Assembly: GCA_025352485.1 (NCBI GenBank)
Contig: JANXTJ010000071.1
Span: 1 to 22,691, forward strand
Direction of reading: 5' to 3'
Length of the DNA: 22,691 nt
From: Salinibacterium sp.
GTDB lineage: Bacteria; Actinomycetota; Actinomycetes; Actinomycetales; Microbacteriaceae
A program made the position numbers and the translations under genes. Below the pieces are notes generated by a model. That model searched no databases. It was not told the DNA's origin and saw nothing but the letters and a program-made list of their open reading frames with translations. Every line of letters begins with the position of its first letter. Position 1 is the stretch's first letter. Shown here one piece after another: positions 1 through 6,572 of the stretch.

Positions 1-418
1 CACTATCAGGGTGTCGCTCTCTGCTCCTCCGGTACAGGAGGTCAAGGTCGGTCTGCAGATTCTGCAATCGCTGAACCTGCGCGAGCGCAAGCTCGAGATC
101 GTCTCATGCCCCAGCTGTGGCCGCGCGCAGGTCGATGTCTACCAGCTTGCCAATGACGTCACGGCCGGCCTCGAAAAGATGACGGTGCCACTGCGGGTCG
201 CGGTGATGGGCTGCGTCGTCAACGGGCCGGGCGAGGCCCGTGAGGCCGACCTCGGGGTTGCCAGCGGAAACGGGCGGGGCCAAATCTTTGTCAGGGGCGA
301 AGTGATCAAGACCGTCGCGGAAGCCGACATTGTCGCCACCCTCATCGAGGAAGCCAACCGGCTCGCGGCTGAAATGCCGCCGGGCGCCGTCGGTTCCCCG
401 CAGGTGGTCACGGCCTAA
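1..418 (+). CDS. ispG: 4-hydroxy-3-methylbut-2-enyl-diphosphate synthase (IspG/GcpE), 3' end
   Basis: This is the C-terminal part of the [4Fe-4S] enzyme of the MEP isoprenoid pathway, which reduces MEcPP to HMBPP in the cytoplasm. The reading frame is open from base 2 (TIRVSLSAPP...), so the true start lies upstream of the window, and it ends at TAA 416-418. The fragment holds the whole iron-sulfur domain signature: CPSCGR (Cys codons about 107-109 and 116-118) and MGCVVNGPGE (Cys at about 212-214). These supply the three cysteines and one glutamate known to ligate the cluster in this family. The downstream neighbour proS is a common partner in actinobacteria (the dxr-rseP-ispG-proS order is established knowledge). 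No strong terminator follows the stop. Confidence 0.97.
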   Translation, partial: TIRVSLSAPPVQEVKVGLQILQSLNLRERKLEIVSCPSCGRAQVDVYQLANDVTAGLEKMTVPLRVAVMGCVVNGPGEAREADLGVASGNGRGQIFVRGEVIKTVAEADIVATLIEEANRLAAEMPPGAVGSPQVVTA

Positions 419-812
419 CCGCGCTCCCCGCCGGGGGTGGCTCGCTCAGTGACCTCGCCGGGAGTTTTCGAGTAACCCCCCGCCGGCTCATCTTCGCGGT
501 AGCATGGGGCTCGGTGATCAAGACCACGTCGCCTCGTGTCACTCGGCCGGATCCGTACCCTGGTTCTTTGTGAAGTAGTGGTGTCTGTAGTGACCAACTT
601 GTGGGGAGTTGGCATGATCGAAGTGATGGCGGCCGGGCATGTTGCCCACGCATCATCTCGGCGCATTCGTGCGTGTCGCGTGTCATTGTCGCGTCCCCAA
701 TGCGCCAGAACGGCGCGCATCGACTCCCGGGTTTCCGCCTCGGTAACCACGTCTACGGTGCATCACGGATCCGCACCGTCGGCACTCGAGGCGGGATAAA
801 AAGGGTCCGCGC

Positions 813-838
813 GCGCATCAAGCCCCCCTTGATTGCGC
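813..838. promoter_or_regulatory. Hairpin or operator-like dyad upstream of proS
   Basis: GCGC-ATCAAG is followed by a loop of five C and then CTTGAT-T-GCGC. This gives a 10-bp stem with one bulged T. No T-tract follows, so it is not a classical terminator. It lies 55 bases upstream of the proS -10 box and would be outside a leaderless proS transcript, so a protein-binding dyad or the end of an upstream transcript is possible. Confidence 0.35.
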
Positions 839-866
839 TCGCGGGCCCGTTAGTGCCCCAGTTGGG

Positions 867-892
867 CCGGCGGGACGTTGACGCGCCGCCGG
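867..892. promoter_or_regulatory. Inverted repeat abutting the proS -10 box
   Basis: CCGGCGG (867-873) and CCGCCGG (886-892) form a perfect 7-bp dyad with a 12-base spacer. Its right arm ends one base before the TAATAT box, so it covers the place where a -35 element would be. It is operator-like by position. G+C-rich dyads also arise by chance in this sequence. Confidence 0.3.
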
Positions 893-898
893 TAATAT
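893..898 (+). promoter_or_regulatory. -10 box of proS, leaderless arrangement
   Basis: TAATAT is followed by seven bases (TGCACTC) and then GTG at 906. Transcription from this box would begin at or next to the start codon. There is no Shine-Dalgarno sequence before GTG and no clear -35 hexamer at 16-18 bases. Confidence 0.6.
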
Positions 899-905
899 TG
901 CACTC

Positions 906-2714
906 GTGTCTACGCGCCTCTCCCAGCTCTTTGTCCGCACCCTCCGCGAGGACCCGGTCGACGCCGAGGTGGCCAGTCACCGCCTTCTCGTGCGCGCGGG
1001 ATACATCCGGCGCCAGGCTCCCGGGGTGTTTGCGTGGCTTCCGCTCGGCCTGAAGGTTCGCCGCAAAATTGAGAACATCATCCGCGAAGAGCTCGAGACA
1101 TTTGGCGCGCAGGAAGTGCATTTCCCCGCTCTTCTGCCCCGCGAACCCTACGAGCTGACCGGCCGCTGGACCGAGTACGGCGACGGGATCTTCCGCCTGC
1201 GAGACCGCAAGGGCGCCGACTACCTTCTGGCGCCCACCCACGAAGAGGTATTCACGCTGCTCGTGAAAGACCTCTACTCCAGCTACAAAGACCTGCCGCT
1301 GTCGCTGTATCAAATCCAAGACAAGTACCGCGACGAGGCGCGGCCGCGCGCGGGGCTGCTGCGCGGTCGCGAATTCACCATGAAAGACAGCTACTCCTTC
1401 GACCATACCGATGCCGGGTTGGATGCCTCCTATCAGGCCCACCGTGACGCCTACGAGCGCATTTTCTCGCATCTCGGCCTCGAATATGTGATCGTCAAGG
1501 CGGATGCCGGCGCAATGGGCGGCTCGAAGAGCGAAGAGTTTCTGCACCCCACCGCCGTCGGTGAAGACACCTTCGTGCGCTCCGCGGGGGGCTATGCGGC
1601 CAACGTCGAGGCGTTTAGTACCGCTCCCGCCCCCGCACGCTCGCTCGACGGGCTCGCGCCGGCAGAGGTGGTCGACACTCCCGACACCCCGACGATCGCC
1701 ACGCTCGTCGCCGTCGCAAACGCGAATCACCCCCGGCCCGACGGGCGGCTCTGGACTGCCGCCGACACCCTCAAGAACATTGTTCTGGCGCTGACGGCGC
1801 TCGACGGCAGCCGCGAACTCGTGGTCGTCGGTCTGCCCGGCGACCGGGATGTCGACCTCAAACGAGCCGAGGTGGCGTTTGCGCCGGCGGCGGTGGAGGC
1901 CGCCAACGAGGCGGACTTCGCCAAGAACCGGGGGCTGGTAAAGGGCTACATCGGGCCGTGGTCCGCCGCGGGTGCGGTGCTGGGGCGCGGCGGCGCGGGT
2001 TCGGGGGACGAGGTCGGCGCGGGGTCGAGCACGGGCATCCGGTTCCTGCTGGATCCCCGAGTCGGCGACGGCAGCGAGTGGATCACCGGGGCAAACGAGC
2101 ACGGTAAGCATGTTTTCGGCCTCGTGGCGGGCCGCGACTTCTTCGGCGACGGCGTGGTCCAGGTCGGCGAAGTCATGGCCGGCGATCCGGCGCCGGACGG
2201 CTCCGGCCCCGTCGAGCTCGCCCGCGGCATGGAGATTGGGCACGTTTTCCAGTTGGGGCGTAAGTATGCAGAGGTGCTCGGGCTGAAGGTGCTCGATGAG
2301 AACGGCAAACTCGTGACCGTGACGATGGGCTCTTACGGCATCGGAGTGACCCGCATCATGGCGGTCATCGCGGAGGCCAACAATGACGCCAAGGGCCTGA
2401 TCTGGCCGAAGAACGTCTCGCCTTTCGATGTGCACGTGATCGCGGCAGGGCGCGAGGAGGCCGTGAGCGCCGTTGCCGAAAAGCTCACCGCCGACCTGGA
2501 GAAGGATGGCTTCGACGTGCTGCTTGACGACCGCCCCAAGGTCTCGCCCGGGGTGAAGTTCGGCGACGCGGAGTTGCTGGGTGTGCCGCTGATCGTGATC
2601 GTGGGCCGGGATGCCGCTGAGGGCAGAGTGGAGTTCTGGGATCGCGCCACGGGGCAGCGCACGAGTGTCGCCCTCGACGGGGTCACGGCGCTGCTGCGGG
2701 CCGCCACCGACTAG
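906..2714 (+). CDS. proS: Prolyl-tRNA synthetase, bacterial type with editing domain
   Basis: This cytoplasmic class II synthetase charges tRNA-Pro and is 602 aa, close to the usual bacterial length. The start is GTG 906 because the protein then begins STRLSQLFVRTLREDP, the typical actinobacterial N-terminus. Motif 2 lies around DKYRDEARPRAGLLRGREF (residues about 138-157). Motif 3 is GSYGIGVTR near residue 477. Between them sits the YbaK-like INS editing domain (about 220-400), with TLKNIVL and the GYIGP loop that are typical of Ala-tRNA-Pro deacylation. A Gly-rich stretch (RGGAGSGDEVGAGSS) inside the editing domain looks like a lineage-specific loop. The C-terminal anticodon-binding domain starts at about FDVHVIAAG. 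The gene follows ispG after a long gap and appears to have its own leaderless promoter. Confidence 0.97.
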   Translation: MSTRLSQLFVRTLREDPVDAEVASHRLLVRAGYIRRQAPGVFAWLPLGLKVRRKIENIIREELETFGAQEVHFPALLPREPYELTGRWTEYGDGIFRLRDRKGADYLLAPTHEEVFTLLVKDLYSSYKDLPLSLYQIQDKYRDEARPRAGLLRGREFTMKDSYSFDHTDAGLDASYQAHRDAYERIFSHLGLEYVIVKADAGAMGGSKSEEFLHPTAVGEDTFVRSAGGYAANVEAFSTAPAPARSLDGLAPAEVVDTPDTPTIATLVAVANANHPRPDGRLWTAADTLKNIVLALTALDGSRELVVVGLPGDRDVDLKRAEVAFAPAAVEAANEADFAKNRGLVKGYIGPWSAAGAVLGRGGAGSGDEVGAGSSTGIRFLLDPRVGDGSEWITGANEHGKHVFGLVAGRDFFGDGVVQVGEVMAGDPAPDGSGPVELARGMEIGHVFQLGRKYAEVLGLKVLDENGKLVTVTMGSYGIGVTRIMAVIAEANNDAKGLIWPKNVSPFDVHVIAAGREEAVSAVAEKLTADLEKDGFDVLLDDRPKVSPGVKFGDAELLGVPLIVIVGRDAAEGRVEFWDRATGQRTSVALDGVTALLRAATD

Positions 2715-2715
2715 A

Positions 2716-2737
2716 GGCCGCGACCGACTCGGCGGCC
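2716..2737. terminator. Weak hairpin between proS and the convergent metallopeptidase gene
   Basis: GGCCGC (2716-2721) and GCGGCC (2732-2737) form a 6-bp stem with a 10-base loop just after the proS stop. No T-tract follows. It lies in the 39-base convergent gap, so it could act for both strands, but the support is only positional. Confidence 0.25.
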
Positions 2738-2753
2738 GCCACCGTCTCGGGTG

Positions 2754-3623
2754 TTAGCCGAGCCCCAACTCGGTGCGGAACTCGGTACGGATCCGTTCGC
2801 GAATCGTGACGAGCTGTGGGTACTCCCAGAAGAAGTTCAGTTTTTTAGCGACCACCGTGTCGCTGCCCGGCCGGTCTTGAAGCACGAACGTCATGAAGCT
2901 CTCGGCGGTGTCCTCGACGACATTGGTGGCGGCGTAGTCGCTCACGAAGTCCTCCTCGTGGGCGAGGTAGAAGTCGTGGGCGACGGTGGTGTCGGAATTG
3001 GCCGCCGCGGGCGCGTTGCTGTAGCCAGCCCAGAATTGCTGCTCAAACTTCCAGAGGTAGGAGGCGTCTACCGCGCAGCCCTCGTCAAGGCTGACCGTGG
3101 CGCAGGAGGCGTCCGGCGCGCCCATCTGGGTGCCGTCGAGGGTGATCAGGTGCGCGTACTCGTGCACGAGAGTGGCGATGAGGTCAGAGTCGACCTTGCT
3201 GGTGGCAAGGTTTGCCGCGAGAACCCAATGTTCGGGATTCGTGTCCCGATAGACGTAGGCCAGCGTGTCGCTGTTGGGGGCATCGCCCACCCGGTAGCTG
3301 GAGATCACTGACGACGCAAACGCCGGGGTGACGACCCGCTTGAAGGTGTCCCAGACGTGCTGACTGAGGCCGTCTGTCGCCGGATCGAGGGTTCCGTCGC
3401 TCGTCACCGAATAGATCGTGACGCTGCCGAAATCGGTGTCTTTCTCGCTCTTCGGGCCTTTGCCGTTGGCGCTGGCGGGGCTGTTTCCGTTGGCGGGGCT
3501 CGTGACGGTGCTGTTGGCATGGCTCGCGTCGTCGCCGAGGCCGCGCGCGAGGGTGATTCCGCCGAACACGATCGCCGTTGCGGCCACGATTGCCAGCGGA
3601 ATGAGGAGTACGCGTTTGCCCAT
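2754..3623 (-). CDS. Exported HExxH zinc metallopeptidase-like protein
   Basis: This is a 289-aa protein when started at ATG 3623, where it begins MGKRVLLIPLAIVAATAIVF. That segment is a basic N-terminus plus one hydrophobic stretch, either a signal peptide or a membrane anchor (residues about 5-29). A low-complexity Ser/Asn/Gly/Lys linker follows (about 31-62). HEYAH at 154-158 is a zinc HExxH motif, and VVEDTAESF (about 235-243) offers Glu as a third ligand, as in gluzincins. Cys174 and Cys183 could form a disulfide outside the membrane. The frame extends upstream to 3722, but that part is Pro-rich with no signal character. The family resembles putative zinc-binding metallopeptidases of the type 'SDYAxTNxxEDxAESF'. 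The substrate is unknown. It is convergent with proS and divergent from nusA, and occupies the position where rimP normally lies. Confidence 0.75.
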   Translation of the reverse strand: MGKRVLLIPLAIVAATAIVFGGITLARGLGDDASHANSTVTSPANGNSPASANGKGPKSEKDTDFGSVTIYSVTSDGTLDPATDGLSQHVWDTFKRVVTPAFASSVISSYRVGDAPNSDTLAYVYRDTNPEHWVLAANLATSKVDSDLIATLVHEYAHLITLDGTQMGAPDASCATVSLDEGCAVDASYLWKFEQQFWAGYSNAPAAANSDTTVAHDFYLAHEEDFVSDYAATNVVEDTAESFMTFVLQDRPGSDTVVAKKLNFFWEYPQLVTIRERIRTEFRTELGLG

Positions 3624-3629
3624 GGTGCA

Positions 3630-3635
3630 ACAGTA
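3630..3635 (-). promoter_or_regulatory. -10 box of the metallopeptidase gene, leaderless arrangement
   Basis: On the minus strand TACTGT is followed by six bases (TGCACC) and then ATG 3623. This supports the choice of 3623 over the longer frame. No Shine-Dalgarno sequence is present. Confidence 0.55.
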
Positions 3636-3776
3636 TGGGTCGCGGAACGGGGGTGGTGACACGGTCGACGACGGCGGGGCAGGCGGCATCCGGTACCGTA
3701 GGGGTACGACGTCGTGCGCCACCGTGCGCGGCCGTTTTTACATGTTCAGCCAAGAACCCAATATCGGAGGCCCTCA

Positions 3777-4784
3777 GTGGACATCGACCTGAGCGTGCTG
3801 CGACTCATGGAGCGCGAGCGCGAAATCCCTTTCGAGGAACTCGTTCAGATCATCGAACAGGCCATTCTGACGGCCTATCTCAAGCACATCGGTGAGCCCG
3901 ATGGCAAGAAGGTTACCGACGCGCCCACCCACACGGCACGGGTGGAGCTCGATCGCAAGACCGGCAGGGTCACGATCTTCATCCCTGAGCTCGACGACGA
4001 GGGCGCCGTCATCGGAGAGGCCGAAGAGGATTCCCAAGACTTCGGCCGCATCGCCGCCTTCGCCGCCAAGCAGGTCATCAACCAGCGCCTGCGTGACATT
4101 GGTGACGACAAGGTGCTCGGCGAATTCAAGGGCCGCGAGGGCGACATCGTCGCCGGCGTCATCCAGCAGGGTCCGAATCCGCGGATGATCCATGTCGACC
4201 TCGGCACCGTCGAGGCGATTCTGCCCCCGGAGGAGCAGGTTCCGAGTGAGGACTACTCGCATGGGCGCCGGATCCGGGTCTACGTGACCTCGGTGAGTAA
4301 GGGGCTCAAGGGCCCGCAAATCACCGTCAGCCGCACGCATCCCTCGCTCGTTCGTAAGCTTTTCGCCCTCGAGGTTCCGGAAATCGCCAGTGGCATCGTG
4401 GAGATCACCTCCATCGCCCGCGAGGCCGGGCATCGCACCAAGATGGCCGTGCGCGCGATGGAGCCTGGCGTGAATGCCAAGGGTGCCTGCATCGGCGAGC
4501 TGGGTCAGCGCGTGCGCGCGGTCACGGCAGAGCTCAACAACGAGAAGATCGACATCGTCGACTACTCTGCGAATCTGGCGCAGTTTGTGGCGAACGCGCT
4601 CTCGCCGGCCAAAGTCACGAGCTCGTACGTGATCGACGAGGCGACCAAGGCCGTGCGCGCCCTGGTTCCTGACTACCAGCTGTCCCTCGCCATCGGCAAG
4701 GAGGGCCAAAACGCCCGCCTCGCCGCGAAACTGACCGGCGCGAGGATCGACATCCAGCCCGATTCGATTCTCGACGGCGACTGA
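3777..4784 (+). CDS. nusA: Transcription termination/antitermination factor NusA
   Basis: NusA binds RNA polymerase and nascent RNA and controls pausing, termination and antitermination. The start is GTG 3777, preceded by GGAGG at 3766-3770 with a 6-base spacer. The protein then begins DIDLSVLRLMEREREIPFEEL, the standard actinobacterial N-terminus. At 335 aa it has the N-terminal RNAP-binding domain (about 1-125), an S1 domain (about 130-195), and KH1 and KH2 (about 200-330). The KH2 GxxG loop is visible in AIGKEGQNARLAAKL. The C-terminal acidic repeats of proteobacterial NusA are absent, as is usual in actinobacteria. The expected upstream partner rimP is missing. The next gene is a sugar kinase 45 bases downstream instead of ylxR. 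Confidence 0.97.
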   Translation: MDIDLSVLRLMEREREIPFEELVQIIEQAILTAYLKHIGEPDGKKVTDAPTHTARVELDRKTGRVTIFIPELDDEGAVIGEAEEDSQDFGRIAAFAAKQVINQRLRDIGDDKVLGEFKGREGDIVAGVIQQGPNPRMIHVDLGTVEAILPPEEQVPSEDYSHGRRIRVYVTSVSKGLKGPQITVSRTHPSLVRKLFALEVPEIASGIVEITSIAREAGHRTKMAVRAMEPGVNAKGACIGELGQRVRAVTAELNNEKIDIVDYSANLAQFVANALSPAKVTSSYVIDEATKAVRALVPDYQLSLAIGKEGQNARLAAKLTGARIDIQPDSILDGD

Positions 4785-4829
4785 GCGGCAGCAAGTCGTT
4801 CTACTCGGCAAGATCGTCAAGAGGACTAC

Positions 4830-5789
4830 GTGAACTCACCGCAGCTGCAGTATCCAGTGGCCGGACGGGCGCTGATCATCGGCGAATCCATTACCGACGT
4901 GGTTGTTGACGGCGAGAGCGCAGTCGACCATCCGGGCGGCAGCCCGCTTAATGTGAGTTTTGGCCTCGCCCGCCTGGGATTGCCGACCGCCTTCTTGAGC
5001 GACATCGGTGACGATGAGCGAGGCGCCTCTCTTGAGGCGCACCTGCGAACCGTCGGGGTCGAGGTTCTGCTCGAGCGCGCGCGAGGTCGCCGTTCGGCGA
5101 CGGCCACGACCACAATCGGCGAGGACGGCAGCGCCAGTTACGCCTTCGACATCGAATGGGCGCTGCCGGCCACGGCACTCGATCACGGCGCCCGCACCCT
5201 GGTGCACTTCGGCTCGATTGCCGCGTTCCTCGCGCCCGGCGCACAGCAGGTCGAGACCGCGGTCGAGCGCGCGCGTGCCAACGCCATCGTCACCTACGAC
5301 CCCAACATTCGCCCGCAGCTGCTTCCGGCTTTGGGCGTCGCTCGGGCTATGGTGCAGCGCCATCTCGCGCTCAGCGATGTGGCAAAAGCGAGTGATGAGG
5401 ATCTGGCCTGGCTGTACCCGGGAGTTGATTTACAGGCGGTGGCCGATTCGTGGCTAGACGCGGGGCCGGCAATCGTCATTGTGACCTGTGGCGCCGACGG
5501 TGCCTTCATCGCGACGCGGGGTGGACTTCGCCTGAAGCTTCCCGCCCAACGGACCACGGTTGTCGACACGATCGGGGCGGGGGACTCCTTCACTGCTGCC
5601 CTCATCGCGGGCCTTGCGCTCGCCGGAATTTTCGGCTCGGAGTCGCGAGCGTTACTCGCGGACATCTCCGAAGAAACTATCGCCGTAATCGTGACCCGAG
5701 CGACTCGGTGTGCAGCCATCACGGTGAGCCGCGCCGGTGCAAATCCGCCCACCGCCCACGAGCTTGACTCGTGGCAGGCGAAGAACTAA
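4830..5789 (+). CDS. PfkB-family carbohydrate kinase, fructokinase-like
   Basis: This 319-aa cytoplasmic sugar kinase of the ribokinase/PfkB family probably phosphorylates a monosaccharide with ATP. Evidence is the first PfkB signature, GGSPLNVSFGLARLGLP, at about residues 31-47, and the second, DTIGAGDSFTAALIAGL, near residue 247, in which GAGD carries the catalytic aspartate. SDIGDDERG matches the usual 'GDDxxG' segment. The start is GTG 4830, with AAGAGGA at 4819-4825 as ribosome site. Fructokinase is the closest match by motif spacing, but the substrate cannot be fixed from sequence. The gene lies 45 bases after nusA on the same strand and probably shares its transcript. It interrupts the usual nusA-ylxR-infB order. 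Confidence 0.88.
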   Translation: MNSPQLQYPVAGRALIIGESITDVVVDGESAVDHPGGSPLNVSFGLARLGLPTAFLSDIGDDERGASLEAHLRTVGVEVLLERARGRRSATATTTIGEDGSASYAFDIEWALPATALDHGARTLVHFGSIAAFLAPGAQQVETAVERARANAIVTYDPNIRPQLLPALGVARAMVQRHLALSDVAKASDEDLAWLYPGVDLQAVADSWLDAGPAIVIVTCGADGAFIATRGGLRLKLPAQRTTVVDTIGAGDSFTAALIAGLALAGIFGSESRALLADISEETIAVIVTRATRCAAITVSRAGANPPTAHELDSWQAKN

Positions 5790-5805
5790 CGAACAACCTC
5801 GCCGG

Positions 5806-5831
5806 CTTGAGTCACGTGACTTGAGTCACGT
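5806..5831. repeat. Pair of 12-base direct repeats with an embedded palindrome
   Basis: CTTGAGTCACGT occurs at 5806-5817 and again at 5820-5831. Between and across them AGTCACGTGACT (5810-5821) is a perfect 12-base palindrome. The pair fills most of the 41-base convergent gap between the PfkB kinase and the ABM protein, and the last base belongs to the ABM stop codon. It could be a protein site or a weak bidirectional terminator. Confidence 0.6.
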
Positions 5832-6121
5832 TAAGCGGGCGTCAGCCAAGTCAGGGTCGAGGACCCGCCGACCACGAGATCGGTCAGCTCGGCGTTAAAA
5901 ATGCGCCCGTGCTCCTGTGATAGGTGCGCTGCGAAGGCGGCGTCGTCGTCATACATCTCAAAAACAAAGTAGTGACACGGATCCGACTCGAGTGTGAAAG
6001 CTTCGAAAGTGATGTTGCCGGGCTCGGCCCGAACATCGTCGGAAAGCTGACGGACGAGGTCCCGGACACGAGCCTCATGTCCCGGTATGACGTGAAATTC
6101 CGCGTAAAGGGAGTTGGTCAT
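5831..6121 (-). CDS. ABM-family monooxygenase-like protein (putative quinol monooxygenase)
   Basis: This 96-aa protein begins MTNSLYAEFHVIPGHEARVRDLVRQL. It has the alpha/beta ferredoxin-like fold pattern of the antibiotic biosynthesis monooxygenase (ABM) superfamily: a first strand (YAEFHVIPG), a helix (RVRDLVRQLSDDVRAEPG), a middle strand pair (TFEAFTLESDPCHYFVFEMYDD), and the typical AFAAHLSQEHGRIF segment. Members are small, cofactor-free or haem-binding dimers that act on quinols and other compounds. The substrate here is unknown. The start ATG 6121 is supported by a -10-like box seven bases upstream on the minus strand; a longer frame reaches 6454 but runs over ylxR. The gene is inserted between nusA and ylxR on the opposite strand. 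Confidence 0.8.
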   Translation of the reverse strand: MTNSLYAEFHVIPGHEARVRDLVRQLSDDVRAEPGNITFEAFTLESDPCHYFVFEMYDDDAAFAAHLSQEHGRIFNAELTDLVVGGSSTLTWLTPA

Positions 6122-6128
6122 GAGTGCA

Positions 6129-6134
6129 AGGCTA
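6129..6134 (-). promoter_or_regulatory. -10 box of the ABM gene, leaderless arrangement
   Basis: On the minus strand TAGCCT is followed by TGCACTC and ATG 6121. The seven bases are identical to those between the proS -10 box and its start codon. No ribosome site is visible. Confidence 0.55.
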
Positions 6135-6204
6135 GCGGCTGGACGGTGACCCACGCTGCCGGTGCGGCTCCCACGACGCGACCGTTGGCGCAGGTATAAG
6201 GGGT

Positions 6205-6483
6205 ATGATCGCCTACGTAAGAACTTGTCTTGGTTGCCGAAATCGCGCGGAACCTCTCGCGTTAGTGCGGGTGGTCGCACGCGATGGTGTTGTCGTTCCC
6301 GATCCATCGGCTTCGATGACCGGCCGAGGCGCGTGGGTTCACCCCACTCGTCAATGCATCGAGATTTCCATAAAGCGCAAGGCCTTCGGGCGGGCGCTGC
6401 GGAAAGACACATTCCTCGACACCTCGCAGGTTCTGGCATTGGCTGGGGAGTCATCCGACCCCCTCGAAGAACAGGCTGATTGA
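6205..6483 (+). CDS. ylxR: YlxR family RNA-binding protein
   Basis: This 92-aa protein of the YlxR (DUF448) family is normally found between nusA and infB and is thought to act on nucleic acid or on RNase P. Visible family marks are RTCLGCRNR near the N-terminus, GRGAWVHP in the middle and RKAFGRALRK as a basic patch. The start is ATG 6205. AAGGGG lies only one base upstream, so the ribosome site is poorly spaced. TATAAG at 6195-6200 could instead be a -10 box giving a very short leader. Because the ABM gene upstream is on the other strand, ylxR and infB need a promoter of their own in about 6122-6204. That differs from the usual arrangement, in which nusA reads through into ylxR. Confidence 0.9.
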   Translation: MIAYVRTCLGCRNRAEPLALVRVVARDGVVVPDPSASMTGRGAWVHPTRQCIEISIKRKAFGRALRKDTFLDTSQVLALAGESSDPLEEQAD

Positions 6484-6532
6484 CCTATGGACAACTAATG
6501 AGCGGCTCGAAATGAGTTCCGTCCACTAACCG

Positions 6533-6555
6533 CCTGCCCCTGTTTTGGGTGCAGG
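6533..6555 (+). promoter_or_regulatory. Hairpin in the ylxR-infB gap
   Basis: CCTGC-C-CC pairs with GG-T-GCAGG across a small T-rich loop, giving 5+2 Watson-Crick pairs and a wobble with one mismatch. It ends nine bases before the infB ribosome site AGGAG (6564-6568). It could affect infB translation or be incidental. Confidence 0.25.
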
Positions 6556-6572
6556 CCCCAGACAGGAGAATT

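Larger units (their letters stand above)
419..905. other. 487-base intergenic gap between ispG and proS
   Basis: No convincing gene is visible on either strand; the short open frames have no recognisable motifs or ribosome sites. Structures present are weak dyads at 594-612 (CCAACT/AGTTGG) and 660-706 (GGCGCATT/AATGCGCC), a better hairpin at 813-838, a 7-bp dyad at 867-892, and the proS -10 box at 893-898. The gap is unusually long for this otherwise dense window. It could hold regulatory DNA, a small RNA or a decayed gene. Confidence 0.6.

Noticed and set aside
302..525. GTGATCAAGACC present at 302-313 (in ispG) and at 514-525 (after ispG)
   Set aside because: The flanking sequence does not match, so this looks like chance rather than a duplicated ispG end.
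419..799. Open frames in the ispG-proS gap (for example 536-799 plus and 415-750 minus)
   Set aside because: They show no recognisable domain, ribosome site or -10 box, and have Arg/Ser/Thr-rich composition typical of non-coding high-G+C DNA. A decayed gene cannot be excluded.
753..2435. Long minus-strand open frame (560 codons) opposite proS
   Set aside because: It mirrors the proS codons in the antisense frame, has Arg/Gly/His-rich composition with no domain, and the plus strand is clearly prolyl-tRNA synthetase.
3774..4820. Minus-strand open frame of 348 codons opposite nusA
   Set aside because: It is an antisense shadow of NusA in a high-G+C gene, with no motif or start signals.
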